Assembly: GCA_023415495.1 (NCBI GenBank)
Contig: JAEZKK010000023.1
Location: 62,001 to 126,000 of the forward strand
DNA: 64,000 nucleotides
Source: Bacteroidota bacterium
GTDB lineage: Bacteria; Bacteroidota; Bacteroidia; Bacteroidales; P3
Reading direction: 5' to 3'
Shown here: positions 56,923-64,000 of the stretch, piece by piece
Layout of the letters: each line of letters starts with the position of its first letter
How positions within the stretch are numbered: position 1 is the first letter of the stretch
Program-made: the position numbers and the translations under genes
The notes under the pieces: model-generated
What the model saw: only the letters and a program-made list of their open reading frames with translations
Told to the model about the DNA's origin: nothing
The model's database searches: none

Positions 56923-56997
56923 CAGAATCAAATTCTACGGAATTAGAATCAAATTACAAAAAAATAGAATCAAATTACATTTTCGTAGAATCAAATT
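56923..56997 (+). repeat. Array of four AGAATCAAATT units, exact 21-bp period
   Basis: AGAATCAAATT starts at 56924, 56945, 56966 and 56987, each 21 bp apart, with the preceding base T in three of four. The arms GAAT/ATTC around CAA make it a quasi-palindrome in units 1 and 4. The start lies 88 bp (4 x 22) after the last unit of the previous array, so the ruler may run through. A stray copy, GAATCAAATTACA, occurs at 57480-57492. Confidence 0.92.
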
Positions 56998-57027
56998 CCA
57001 GAAAAAGCAAAAGAGCTATCCAAAATA

Positions 57028-57100
57028 AAAGTCTTATCAGAGAAGATTTAGACTTCTTGATTCTGAAATTAGACTTCTTATTTTCAAAATTAGACTTCTT
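57028..57100 (+). repeat. TAGACTTCTT units, 21-bp period, with one inverted unit
   Basis: TAGACTTCTT starts at 57049, 57070 and 57091, exactly 21 bp apart. The row at 57028 holds AAAGTCTTAT, the opposite orientation. 57028 is 42 bp (2 x 21) after the last AGAATCAAATT row, and 57091 plus 21 is the first row of the next array, so the three arrays are one continuous ruler. Confidence 0.88.
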
Positions 57101-57111
57101 GTTTATGGTCA

Positions 57112-57240
57112 AAAAGTGCCACTTATTAGGTCAAAAAGTGCCATTTTTCGGGTTGAAAAGTGCCATTTTTCGGGTTGAAAAGTGCCACTTTTTGGGGTGA
57201 AAAGTGCCATTTTTTGGGTACGAAAGTGGCACTTTTTGGG
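57112..57240 (+). repeat. Array of six AAAGTGSCA units, exact 22-bp period
   Basis: The central base (G or C of TGSCA) lies at 57119, 57141, 57163, 57185, 57207 and 57229: 22 bp every time. The word is AAAGTG(C/G)CA(C/T)TTT; units 1, 4 and 6 have full palindrome arms and unit 6 has the flipped centre (GTGGCAC). Here the 9-bp spacers are also similar (TTCGGGTTG, TTGGGGTGA), so this one looks like a young tandem repeat. A 68-codon open frame on the minus strand through it is an artefact of the repeat. Confidence 0.96.
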
Positions 57241-57253
57241 TGAAATATCTTCT

Positions 57254-57295
57254 TCTAAATTCAAAATAAAGGCCTCTAAATTTAAAATTAAGAAG
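57254..57295 (+). repeat. Two TCTAAATTYAAAATWAAG units, 21 bp apart
   Basis: TCTAAATTCAAAATAAAG (57254) and TCTAAATTTAAAATTAAG (57275) differ at two positions over 18 bp. They directly follow the AAAGTGSCA array and end the ordered part of the locus. The word overlaps TCTAAATTCAAAA of the 20-bp duplication at 12391-12430, which may be chance in AT-rich DNA. Confidence 0.75.
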
Positions 57296-57686
57296 TGTGA
57301 GGAGTGAATATGCAAGTTTCGTTACGGGAGATTTAAAAATAGTTTAAATAATAAGGTTGAAGAGTTCTGCACTAAGTATACTTGTCTTAGTGCAACTAAC
57401 ATAAAACCCATTAAGGATTAAATAGACTTAGGCTTTCTTGACACTTGTGCAACAAGAATCCCACACGACAGAAAAAATTGAATCAAATTACAGAATGAAG
57501 GGATAAAAAAGTATGAAGAAGTATCGGATTGTGAATCCTAATTATTAAGAAGAGAGGGGGCAATTCTAAGTAATTAGGCTGGCTTATTTTCTTATTTTAG
57601 TTCTACGAACCTTAGTTTATAGGAATAATTTCATAGGGAGATTGTATTTTCTTTAGATTTTCTCAAATATAAAAGGTAAAATATAT
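57296..57686. other. Non-coding stretch with a 9-bp hairpin
   Basis: No convincing gene in about 390 bp. It contains a perfect 9-bp inverted repeat, TGCACTAAG (57368-57376) and CTTAGTGCA (57386-57394), with a 9-nt loop and no T-run. It also contains a stray GAATCAAATTACA unit (57480-57492). Whether a small RNA is made cannot be told. Confidence 0.6.
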
Positions 57687-57694
57687 TATCTTTG
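57687..57694 (+). promoter_or_regulatory. -7 element (TATCTTTG) for smpB
   Basis: TATCTTTGCAAAAT followed directly by ATG at 57701. The distance from the box to the ATG (6 bp) is that normally seen between box and transcription start, so the mRNA is probably leaderless or nearly so. Confidence 0.75.
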
Positions 57695-57700
57695 CAAAAT

Positions 57701-58162
57701 ATGACCAATGGAGATAAAAATATTATTGAGATAAAAAACAGAAGGGCTGGGTTTGAATACTTTTTCTTACAAAGCTATACTGCTGGGATTGTACTTAGGG
57801 GAACTGAGATTAAGTCGCTTAGAGAAGGAAAGGCAAATCTTACAGATTCTTATTGTAGTTTTCTTAATGGAGAATTATGGGTAAATAATCTTCATATTTC
57901 CGAATATAGGTTTGGCTCATACTATAATCATGAGGTAAAACGCTCAAGGAAACTATTATTAAACGCTCATGAACTAAGGAAATTACTTGCTAAAACCAAG
58001 GAAAAAGGACTTACAATTATCCCTGTAATGCTATTTATTGACTCAAGAGGCTATGCCAAACTTGAGATAGCTCTCGCTAAGGGAAAACATTCCTACGATA
58101 AGAGAGAGACAATAAAACAGAAGGACAATAAAAGAGAATTAGATAGATTAATGAAACGATAA
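57701..58162 (+). CDS. smpB: SsrA-binding protein
   Basis: 153 residues from the ATG at 57701; the TTG at 57692 in the same frame is part of the -7 box. IEIKNRRAGFEYFFLQSYTAGIVLRGTEIKSLREGKANL and LALAKGKHSYDKRETIKQKD (here IALAKG) are the conserved SmpB blocks. The C-terminal basic tail needed for A-site accommodation is present (KDNKRELDRLMKR). It brings tmRNA to stalled ribosomes. The ssrA gene is not in the window. Followed after 15 bp by the double-TlpA protein gene. Confidence 0.95.
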   Translation: MTNGDKNIIEIKNRRAGFEYFFLQSYTAGIVLRGTEIKSLREGKANLTDSYCSFLNGELWVNNLHISEYRFGSYYNHEVKRSRKLLLNAHELRKLLAKTKEKGLTIIPVMLFIDSRGYAKLEIALAKGKHSYDKRETIKQKDNKRELDRLMKR

Positions 58163-58177
58163 TTAATTACATACTAT

Positions 58178-60142
58178 ATGATTAAGAAAATAAGTTTTTA
58201 TATTATTGCAATTCTAATAAGTAGTTTTGCTTTTTCACAAACCATTCCTTTTGGGAAGGGATATGTAATAAATGGAGAAATTAAAGGTGAAAGCAGAGGT
58301 TTCGTTACTTTGAGATCTTATTTCAGAGATGGGAACGAGAGAGTAGATACTGCTTTTATAGAAAATGGGAAATTCTCTTTCCGAAGTCCGATATCGGAAA
58401 TTATTCCAGCACAACTAAGCGTTAATGGGATGAGAGATTGGAGGATTTACCTTGAACCAACAACCTATACTATTAGTATAAATCCAAATAAAGCATCTGA
58501 GTTCTCTATTAAGGGTTCTAATACTACCGACTATTGGTATAAGGTAACGAATGCGGAGGCAAAAGAAGATTATTATGTTCACCTCAACAGATTAGAGAAC
58601 TGGATATTAAATAATCCAGAGCATATTTTCTGTTCAGATATTATTACTTCATTTCTTTCATTCAAATGGGGATATACAGAGTTAAATAAAACACTTAATA
58701 CTCTAAAGAAACCAGCTTCTCAAACTTATCATTTTATAAAACTTAGAGAAAGAGAAAATCAATTAAAAAGACTTGAAGTAGGTAATCGTGCTCCAGACTT
58801 TACAATGTCTTCCTCAAGAGGAGGAACAATTAACCTTTTTAATTATTCCAAAGGAAAGAAATTTATACTTATAGATTTTTGGGCTTCGTGGTGTAAACCT
58901 TGTAGAGAAGAAAACCCTAATTTAGTTGAGGCACATCAGAGATTTAAAAACAAAGGATTTGATATTATTGGAGTATCATTGGACAAAGATGCAAATGCTT
59001 GGCAAAAAGCAATTAAGGATGATAATCTGAACTGGGCACATGTTTCAGATTTAAAGATGTGGGAAAACTCAGTTGCTAAGACATATATGATTAATTCTAT
59101 CCCTTCCAATGTACTAATTGACGATAAAGGAATAATAATAGCGAGGAACTTAAAGGGAGTAGAATTAATTGATAAACTTAATGAGCTTACTAATACCTAT
59201 GGATTTGAAATAAAAGGAAATATAGCAGGAGTAGAACAAGGCAAGGTTACCTTAAATCTACTTTTGGAAAATGGAGCTAAACAAAAATTGGAAGCTGAAA
59301 TTGTTTATGGAGATTTTGTTTTCAATGGCGTTGTGAAAGATATTTGTATGGCACAGATTATTTTGCCAAGAAATGCTGGCGAGTTTTCTTTCTTTATGGA
59401 GAATAACAAAATTGAAATTAAAGGAGACAAAGCAAATATTGAGGCAGTTGATATTAAAGGCTCTCCTTATCATGACAGGTTTAAATCTATGGTAGATGCT
59501 TGCAATAGAAGTAAAAACCCTTTACAGGCTCTTACAGATGAAATATTAAAAAGACCTAATACTTATTATGCTCCATTGCTAATTAGTAACTACTTAGCTC
59601 CTTATATTTCGGATATAGAACTAAGGAAAGCATTTGAAAGCCTTCATGGCGATGCTCTAAAGATGTTCCAATACAAATTGCTCGAAGAATATATAATTGA
59701 TATGGATACAAAAGAGGGTATTGGAGAAAAAGCAATAGATTTTGTTTTAGCCGATGTGAATGGAATAGATATAAAGATGTATGATTTGATAAAGGATAAG
59801 AAATATGTTTTAATCGACTTTTGGGCTTCTTGGTGCGTTCCTTGTAGAAATGAAAGCAAATACTTAACACAGGCATATTATAAATTCAACAAAAAAGGAT
59901 TTGATATTCTTGGAGTTTCTTTGGATAAAGACAGAGAAAATTGGATAAAGGCCATTAGAGACGATGGTTTAATTTGGACTAATGTATCTGATTTAAGACA
60001 ATGGAATAGTATTATTGTAAAACTATATAATCTTGAAGCTATTCCTTATAATATTATAGTAGATTCTAAGGGGAATATTATTGCCCGCAACGTTAGAGGA
60101 GAAAATTTAATAACAACATTAAATCAATTATTTGCTGAATAA
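58178..60142 (+). CDS. Secreted protein with two TlpA-like thioredoxin domains
   Basis: 654 residues with a signal peptide (FYIIAILISSFAFS). A DUF4369-like beta domain (about 25-110) and helical linker precede the first TlpA domain, with FWASWCKPC (Cys239, Cys242). A second DUF4369-like segment (GFEIKGNIAGVEQGKVTL) and helical linker then lead to the second TlpA domain, with FWASWCVPC (Cys553, Cys556). The two halves are clearly an internal duplication; even IIGVSLDKDxxxWxKAI is repeated. Both redox sites look intact. Periplasmic thiol-disulfide exchange is expected. Overlaps the YitT-like gene by 1 bp. Confidence 0.92.
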   Translation: MIKKISFYIIAILISSFAFSQTIPFGKGYVINGEIKGESRGFVTLRSYFRDGNERVDTAFIENGKFSFRSPISEIIPAQLSVNGMRDWRIYLEPTTYTISINPNKASEFSIKGSNTTDYWYKVTNAEAKEDYYVHLNRLENWILNNPEHIFCSDIITSFLSFKWGYTELNKTLNTLKKPASQTYHFIKLRERENQLKRLEVGNRAPDFTMSSSRGGTINLFNYSKGKKFILIDFWASWCKPCREENPNLVEAHQRFKNKGFDIIGVSLDKDANAWQKAIKDDNLNWAHVSDLKMWENSVAKTYMINSIPSNVLIDDKGIIIARNLKGVELIDKLNELTNTYGFEIKGNIAGVEQGKVTLNLLLENGAKQKLEAEIVYGDFVFNGVVKDICMAQIILPRNAGEFSFFMENNKIEIKGDKANIEAVDIKGSPYHDRFKSMVDACNRSKNPLQALTDEILKRPNTYYAPLLISNYLAPYISDIELRKAFESLHGDALKMFQYKLLEEYIIDMDTKEGIGEKAIDFVLADVNGIDIKMYDLIKDKKYVLIDFWASWCVPCRNESKYLTQAYYKFNKKGFDILGVSLDKDRENWIKAIRDDGLIWTNVSDLRQWNSIIVKLYNLEAIPYNIIVDSKGNIIARNVRGENLITTLNQLFAE

Positions 60143-61062
60143 TGAGTAAGAGTAAATCAGTAAAAAAGGGAGCAATAGATAATTTCAAAGAGCATTCAGT
60201 AGGAAAGATAATATTTCAGTATTTCTCGATTACTTTCGGTCTATTGCTATATACATTCGGATGGTCAGTATTTCTTATTCCTCAGAAGATTGTAGGTGGA
60301 GGAGTCGTAGGTGTTTCTTCTATCATTTATCTTATGAGTGGAATACCTGTTGGGGTTATAAATTTCTTAATCAACCTAATTCTTTTCCTTATAGGCTTAA
60401 AGGTTTTGGGAGCAAAATTTGGAATAAATACTATTTTTGGAATTATTGTATCCTCACTTGCTTTTATTTTTTTCCAACAAGTTATACATATTGAAAACTT
60501 TATCGATGCAACCCAGTTCGAACCTTTTATGTGTGCAGTGATTGGGGCAGGTCTTTCTGGAGCAGGAATTGGCATTGCGTTTAATAATGGAGGAAATTCA
60601 GGAGGGACAGATATTATAGCCCTAATCTACACTAAATACCATAATGTTAGCCCTGGAACAGTAATATTATTTATAGATATTTTTATTATTGCCTCATCAA
60701 TAATAATTCCAGGTTCAACCATTGAAAATATTGTATATGGATATGTTGTAATGGGGGTATTCTCCTTTGTTTTGGATTTAATGATAGAGGGGAATAAACA
60801 ATCCTATCAAATTATTGTCTTTTCGCAAAAGAATGATGAGATTGCAGATGTAATTGGAAAAGAAATTGGAAGAGGGGTTACTCTTTTGAATGGATGGGGA
60901 TGGTATTCAAAAAAGGATCAAAAGGTTTTAATGGTTATTGCAAGAAGAACTGATAAGGTGGATATAATGAGAGTTATTAAAAATATCGACCCTAATGCTT
61001 TTATCTCAATAGCTAAAACACAAGGTGTATTCGGAGCAAATTTTGATACTCTAAGACTTTAA
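60142..61062 (+). CDS. YitT-family membrane protein (DUF161 + DUF2179)
   Basis: 306 residues with about five or six membrane helices (GLLLYTFGWSVFLIPQKIVGGG, IGAGLSGAGIGIAFNNGGNSGGTDI) and a C-terminal cytoplasmic DUF2179 domain (VIGKEIGRGVTLLNGWGWYSKKDQKVLMVIARR). This layout defines the YitT family, whose transport substrate is not established. Its ATG overlaps the preceding stop (TAATG), and the next gene is 9 bp away, so they are one operon with smpB. Confidence 0.92.
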   Translation: MSKSKSVKKGAIDNFKEHSVGKIIFQYFSITFGLLLYTFGWSVFLIPQKIVGGGVVGVSSIIYLMSGIPVGVINFLINLILFLIGLKVLGAKFGINTIFGIIVSSLAFIFFQQVIHIENFIDATQFEPFMCAVIGAGLSGAGIGIAFNNGGNSGGTDIIALIYTKYHNVSPGTVILFIDIFIIASSIIIPGSTIENIVYGYVVMGVFSFVLDLMIEGNKQSYQIIVFSQKNDEIADVIGKEIGRGVTLLNGWGWYSKKDQKVLMVIARRTDKVDIMRVIKNIDPNAFISIAKTQGVFGANFDTLRL

Positions 61063-61071
61063 AAGAGAATA

Positions 61072-62712
61072 ATGCTTAATTTTCTTAGAACTAAATCAAT
61101 TATCATAATATCTCTAAGCTTTGTTTTAGTACTTAACTCTTGTTATAAAGAAAGCAAGATTGATAAGAATAAGGTATTTAGATATAATGAAAGTGCAAAT
61201 ATTACAACCTTAGACCCTGCTTTTGCAAAAGATCAGGCAATAATTTGGGCATGTAATCAAATCTATAATGGACTTGTTGAATTAGACTCTAATCTAAATA
61301 TCAAACCCTCTATTGCTAAGAGTTGGGAAATATCTCCAGATGGTAAGACCTATACCTTTATTATAAGAGATGATATTTACTTCCATTCTCATCCTTTGTT
61401 TAAGGGCAAAAGAAAAGTTGTAGCAAGCGATTTTGTATATAGTTTTAATAGGATAGTAGATCCAAATATTGCTTCACCTGGAGCTTGGATTTTCAATTTA
61501 GTTGAAAGGAAAAACAATAAGTATTCTTTCTTTAGCCCTAACGACTCAACCCTAATTATTCAACTCCAAAAGCCTTTTTCTCCATTTCTTGGACTATTAT
61601 CCATGCCTTATAGCTTTGTTGTAGCAAAGGAGATTGTAGAAAATTATGGTCAAGACTATCGTAAGAATCCTGTAGGAACTGGTCCATTCTATTTTAAATA
61701 CTGGAAAGAAGGTGTTAAACTTGTTCTTAGAAAGAATAATCATTATTTCGAAAAAGATGAAAAAGGGAATCCTCTACCATATCTTGAAGCTGTTTCAATT
61801 AGTTTTATTATAGATAAACAATCTGTCTTCCTTGAATTTGTAAAGGGGAATATTGACTTTATTTCTGGCATTGACCCAAATTACAAAGACGAAATCCTCA
61901 CTCACCAAGGCAAATTACAAGAAAAATATAAGGAAAGAATAAATCTTAGCACTACTCCATATCTAAATACAGAATATCTGGGCTTTATGATAGATGAAAA
62001 TTTATCACCTAAGAACAATCCTCTAATGAATAAGAAAATACGTCAGGCCATTAATTATGGATTTGATAGAGAAAAGATGATTAAGTATCTTAGAAATAAT
62101 ATTGGATATGCAGGAAATTACGGGATTATACCAGTAGGACTTCCCGGCTTTGATACAACAGCAAAAAGGTATTATTATTCTGTTGAAAGGTCAAGAGAAT
62201 TGCTAAAAGAAGCGGGCTTCCCAAATGGTAAAGGATTACCACCAATTACACTTCAAACCACTGCCACTTATTTGGATTTATGTAAGTATATTCAATCTCA
62301 GCTAAATCTTATAGGATTTGATATTAAAATAGATGTTAATCCTCCAGGGGCATTAAGAGAGATGATTTCCCAATCTAAAAGCTTATGGTTTAGAGGTTCT
62401 TGGATTGCTGATTATCCAGATGCTGAGAACTATCTAAGTCTATTCTATTCAAAGAATTTCTGTCCAATAGGTCCAAACTATACTCATTTTTCTAATTCAA
62501 GATTCGATATGCTTTACGAGAAAAGCCAAGGAGAAACTGATATGAATAAAAGAGTTGAGTATTATAAGGAAATGAATAATTTAATAATAGAGGAATCTCC
62601 AATTATTGTCCTTTACTATGATCAGGTTCTGAGGTTTACTCAAAAAAACATAATAAACCTCGAACCAAATCCAATGAACCTTCTTATTCTTAAGAATGTA
62701 AGGAAGATATAA
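61072..62712 (+). CDS. Family 5 (peptide) substrate-binding lipoprotein
   Basis: 546 residues. The lipobox is LVLNSC (Cys24). The solute-binding fold starts FRYNESANITTLDPAFAKD, and contains AKSWEISPDGKTYTFIIRDD and NPVGTGPFYFKYWKEG, diagnostic of OppA/DppA-type proteins. The C-terminal part WFRGSWIADYPDAENYLSLFYS is also typical. It should capture oligopeptides or a related solute for an ABC importer, but no permease or ATPase gene is adjacent. Peptidases elsewhere in the window make a peptide ligand plausible. Last gene of the smpB operon; convergent with the nitroreductase. Confidence 0.91.
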   Translation: MLNFLRTKSIIIISLSFVLVLNSCYKESKIDKNKVFRYNESANITTLDPAFAKDQAIIWACNQIYNGLVELDSNLNIKPSIAKSWEISPDGKTYTFIIRDDIYFHSHPLFKGKRKVVASDFVYSFNRIVDPNIASPGAWIFNLVERKNNKYSFFSPNDSTLIIQLQKPFSPFLGLLSMPYSFVVAKEIVENYGQDYRKNPVGTGPFYFKYWKEGVKLVLRKNNHYFEKDEKGNPLPYLEAVSISFIIDKQSVFLEFVKGNIDFISGIDPNYKDEILTHQGKLQEKYKERINLSTTPYLNTEYLGFMIDENLSPKNNPLMNKKIRQAINYGFDREKMIKYLRNNIGYAGNYGIIPVGLPGFDTTAKRYYYSVERSRELLKEAGFPNGKGLPPITLQTTATYLDLCKYIQSQLNLIGFDIKIDVNPPGALREMISQSKSLWFRGSWIADYPDAENYLSLFYSKNFCPIGPNYTHFSNSRFDMLYEKSQGETDMNKRVEYYKEMNNLIIEESPIIVLYYDQVLRFTQKNIINLEPNPMNLLILKNVRKI

Positions 62713-62726
62713 TTATGTTTTCAGGA

Positions 62727-63410
62727 TTAATGCCCTACAGTTTGTGCTACTATAAATCTGTAATTCTCATCAAGATTTAATAGTTTCATTAGCTCTTCCT
62801 CCTGAGCTCCAGCTCTAACTACTGTCTTAAGCTTTTCTTGAGCACAATATAGATATACATTTTGAGATGAGTGTCCTGCATCTAAGGCAGCTATATAAAC
62901 CCAACGATTTATATCATCCTTTCTCGAGGACTTATACTTATTGAAATTAGCAATATATACAATATTCAAAGGAGCTTCATTCACAAATATTTGACGACCT
63001 GTAATCTCTCTATAATCTCCCTTAACTACTGGAATTAAAATATGAGAATGAGGGCAATAAAGATATACACCATTTTCTAAAAACACATAGGTTTCAATAG
63101 GATATAATGCCATTGCAGAAGGCACTGTTCTCTTATTTGTTTCCTTTCTGTTTATCCCATTAGCAGCCCAAAGCAATTCGGATAAATGTCTTAAAGAAAT
63201 TCCCTCTTTCGAGAAATTTCTATCCGATTTCCTTTCATTAAATAATTTCATTAGAGGCTTACCACCTTTTGTATTTGGTTTTAGCAAACGAATAGTATCG
63301 AAAGAAGTTAAATCCATAGGCTTATCCTTTAATTCTTTAGCACCATCATTATTTGCAAATACTCCACCAAAACTTAAAATACAAATTAAAACAAGAATAA
63401 TCTTTTTCAT
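62727..63410 (-). CDS. Secreted SagB/nitroreductase-like flavoprotein
   Basis: The ATG at 63410 is preferred over a TTG at 63416. 227 residues with a signal peptide (IILVLICILSFGGVFA). The nitroreductase fold is seen in FNERKSDRNFSKEGISLRHLSELLWAANGI, SAMALYPIETYVFLENGVYLYCP and AALDAGHSSQNVYLYCAQEKL. The family binds FMN and covers nitroreductases and SagB-type azoline dehydrogenases. No cyclodehydratase or peptide-precursor genes are near, so RiPP maturation is not supported. Export of an FMN enzyme is unusual but common in Bacteroidota members of this group. Confidence 0.88.
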   Translation of the reverse strand: MKKIILVLICILSFGGVFANNDGAKELKDKPMDLTSFDTIRLLKPNTKGGKPLMKLFNERKSDRNFSKEGISLRHLSELLWAANGINRKETNKRTVPSAMALYPIETYVFLENGVYLYCPHSHILIPVVKGDYREITGRQIFVNEAPLNIVYIANFNKYKSSRKDDINRWVYIAALDAGHSSQNVYLYCAQEKLKTVVRAGAQEEELMKLLNLDENYRFIVAQTVGH

Positions 63411-63441
63411 AATCAAAAGGGTTTTAAATTAATAATCAATG

Positions 63442-63472
63442 CAAAGATAGTAATTTAAAGGAAACAAACAAA
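63442..63472 (-). promoter_or_regulatory. Promoter of the SagB-like gene
   Basis: On the minus strand TTTG (63472-63469), exactly 19 bp, TATCTTTG (63449-63442). Perfect spacing. Leader of about 30 nt. The promoter lies immediately after the stop of the upstream gene. Confidence 0.85.
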
Positions 63473-63474
63473 TT

Positions 63475-64000
63475 CTAAAACATTCTTACAATATCGTATC
63501 TCTTATTATTATCTATTGTGAGGCTATCGAAAAGAGTTATATTCTCTAAGGTGAGTATTTCAGGGGGAAAATCATTATACTTTTTCAAAATACTATCTAT
63601 ATTATAATTACCTTTCTTTATTCTTAATAATGTTATATGCCCAACAAATTCTTCCTTATCGCAATAAAAAAACTTTTCCTTTTCCAATTCACTATAAATT
63701 TTGTTTTCTAATATTCTAAGTGTTGAATTTTCTTTTAAACCAAACCAAATTATATACTGATTATTCTTTTCAAAATAACCCAATCTGTCTATTTCTATTT
63801 CAACTTTATCAATTCCTTTAACTGCTTTTGAAATTGCTAATTCAACATTCTTCAGGTTTTTATTTGCTATTGAATTTAAAAAAGCAAGAGTAATATGAAG
63901 ATTTTCCGGTTCCATATATCTGATAATCTTATCTGCTAATTCAATTCTAAGTTTATCAATTATCTCCAATAACTTTTTATTTAATGGTGTTAAAAAAGCT
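63475..64000 (-). CDS. thpR: RNA 2',3'-cyclic phosphodiesterase (ThpR/LigT), 5' end cut by window edge
   Basis: The frame is open through the right window edge, with codons for AFLTPLNKKLLEIIDKLRIEL before any good start. The N-terminus is therefore outside the window, and the in-frame TTG at 63969 is not the start. Both HxTx motifs of the 2H phosphoesterase family are present: ENLHITLAFL and GHITLLRIK. Length of the visible part (about 175 residues) leaves only a few residues missing. It hydrolyses cyclic phosphates at RNA ends, though the physiological substrate is unclear. Confidence 0.9.
   Translation of the reverse strand, partial: AFLTPLNKKLLEIIDKLRIELADKIIRYMEPENLHITLAFLNSIANKNLKNVELAISKAVKGIDKVEIEIDRLGYFEKNNQYIIWFGLKENSTLRILENKIYSELEKEKFFYCDKEEFVGHITLLRIKKGNYNIDSILKKYNDFPPEILTLENITLFDSLTIDNNKRYDIVRMF

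Noticed and set aside
57109..57315. 68-codon minus-strand reading frame
   Set aside because: It runs through the AAAGTGSCA array; its repeated KWHF and GTF residues come only from the 22-bp DNA repeat. No promoter or start context.
57692..57700. TTG start for smpB
   Set aside because: The TTG is inside the TATCTTTG promoter box; SmpB homologues begin near the ATG at 57701.
62727..63410. RiPP/azoline biosynthesis cluster
   Set aside because: Only a SagB-like nitroreductase is present; no YcaO/SagD, SagC or precursor gene lies next to it, and the protein is exported.

Overview
The window reads as a chromosomal segment of an AT-rich member of the Bacteroidota, most likely the order Bacteroidales. 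The evidence is a short 287-residue RpoD, type IX secretion (T9SS) sorting domains at several C-termini, paired S9B dipeptidyl peptidases, Bacteroidota-type Mrp, EF-P and DUF2795 proteins, and promoters of the Bacteroidota form (TTTG, about 19 bp, TAnnTTTG). No rRNA, insertion sequence, prophage or CRISPR array was found. Two tRNA genes are present: a CAU anticodon, probably Ile2, and Lys-UUU.

Layout. 1-3.8 kb (minus): a truncated subtilase, DUF2795, cobalamin adenosyltransferase, NifU and Mrp. 4-6.2 kb (plus): a compact DRTGG / anti-sigma-like ATPase / [FeFe]-hydrogenase-like module that looks sensory. 6.2-14.5 kb: a thioredoxin-fold protein, dolichol-phosphate-mannose-synthase-like GT2, S9 peptidase, riboflavin synthase, HflX, MscS and a flippase-like protein. 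mpl lies convergent to these. 16-21.8 kb: two T9SS cargo proteins, the first apparently highly expressed, and RidA. 22.1-26 kb: histidine kinase, OmpA-like lipoprotein and two secreted unknowns. 26-27.6 kb: a split HipA toxin-antitoxin operon (hipB, hipS-like, hipT-like) with three evenly spaced operators. 27.7-30 kb: nadD, rpoD, efp. 30.2-37.4 kb: one long operon from a strong promoter (secreted unknown, DPP4-like peptidase, TilS, M28 peptidase, K+/H+ antiporter). 37.9-42.8 kb: glycosyltransferases, FtsE-like ATPase, WecA-like transferase, WbqC-like protein. 43-47.5 kb: M1 peptidase, and an ECF sigma factor followed by a membrane protein ending in a T9SS type-B-like domain. 47.6-56.6 kb: M23 peptidase, hydrolase, MurB, two FKBP-like proteins, arginine-decarboxylase-like enzyme, AspA. 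57.7-64 kb: SmpB, a double-TlpA protein, YitT, a peptide-binding lipoprotein, a SagB-like nitroreductase and a truncated 2',3'-cyclic phosphodiesterase.

The most unusual content is not coding. Three intergenic loci (21.85-22.1, 37.68-37.88 and 56.73-57.30 kb), each directly behind an intrinsic terminator, hold arrays of 10-13 bp quasi-palindromic words set on a strict 21-22 bp ruler. Six copies of TTCATG(G/C)CATGAT, four of ATAATG(G/C)CATTAT and six of AAAGTG(G/C)CA-centred units repeat with exactly 22 bp spacing. Further words (GAATCAAATT, ATTAGACTT, AAATCAAG, GATCAAATC) share the same register and recur between loci. I do not recognise this as a described repeat family. It is the best candidate here for an undescribed system, perhaps a phased protein-binding array or a repeat that spreads or diversifies in intergenic DNA.

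Three putative signalling modules stand out: the hydrogenase-like sensor set, the sigma factor with its T9SS-domain partner, and the HipBST-like operon. Several start sites were moved from upstream TTG codons, because those fall inside promoter -7 boxes (smpB, hipB, the alpha/beta hydrolase) or because a nearby ATG fits better.
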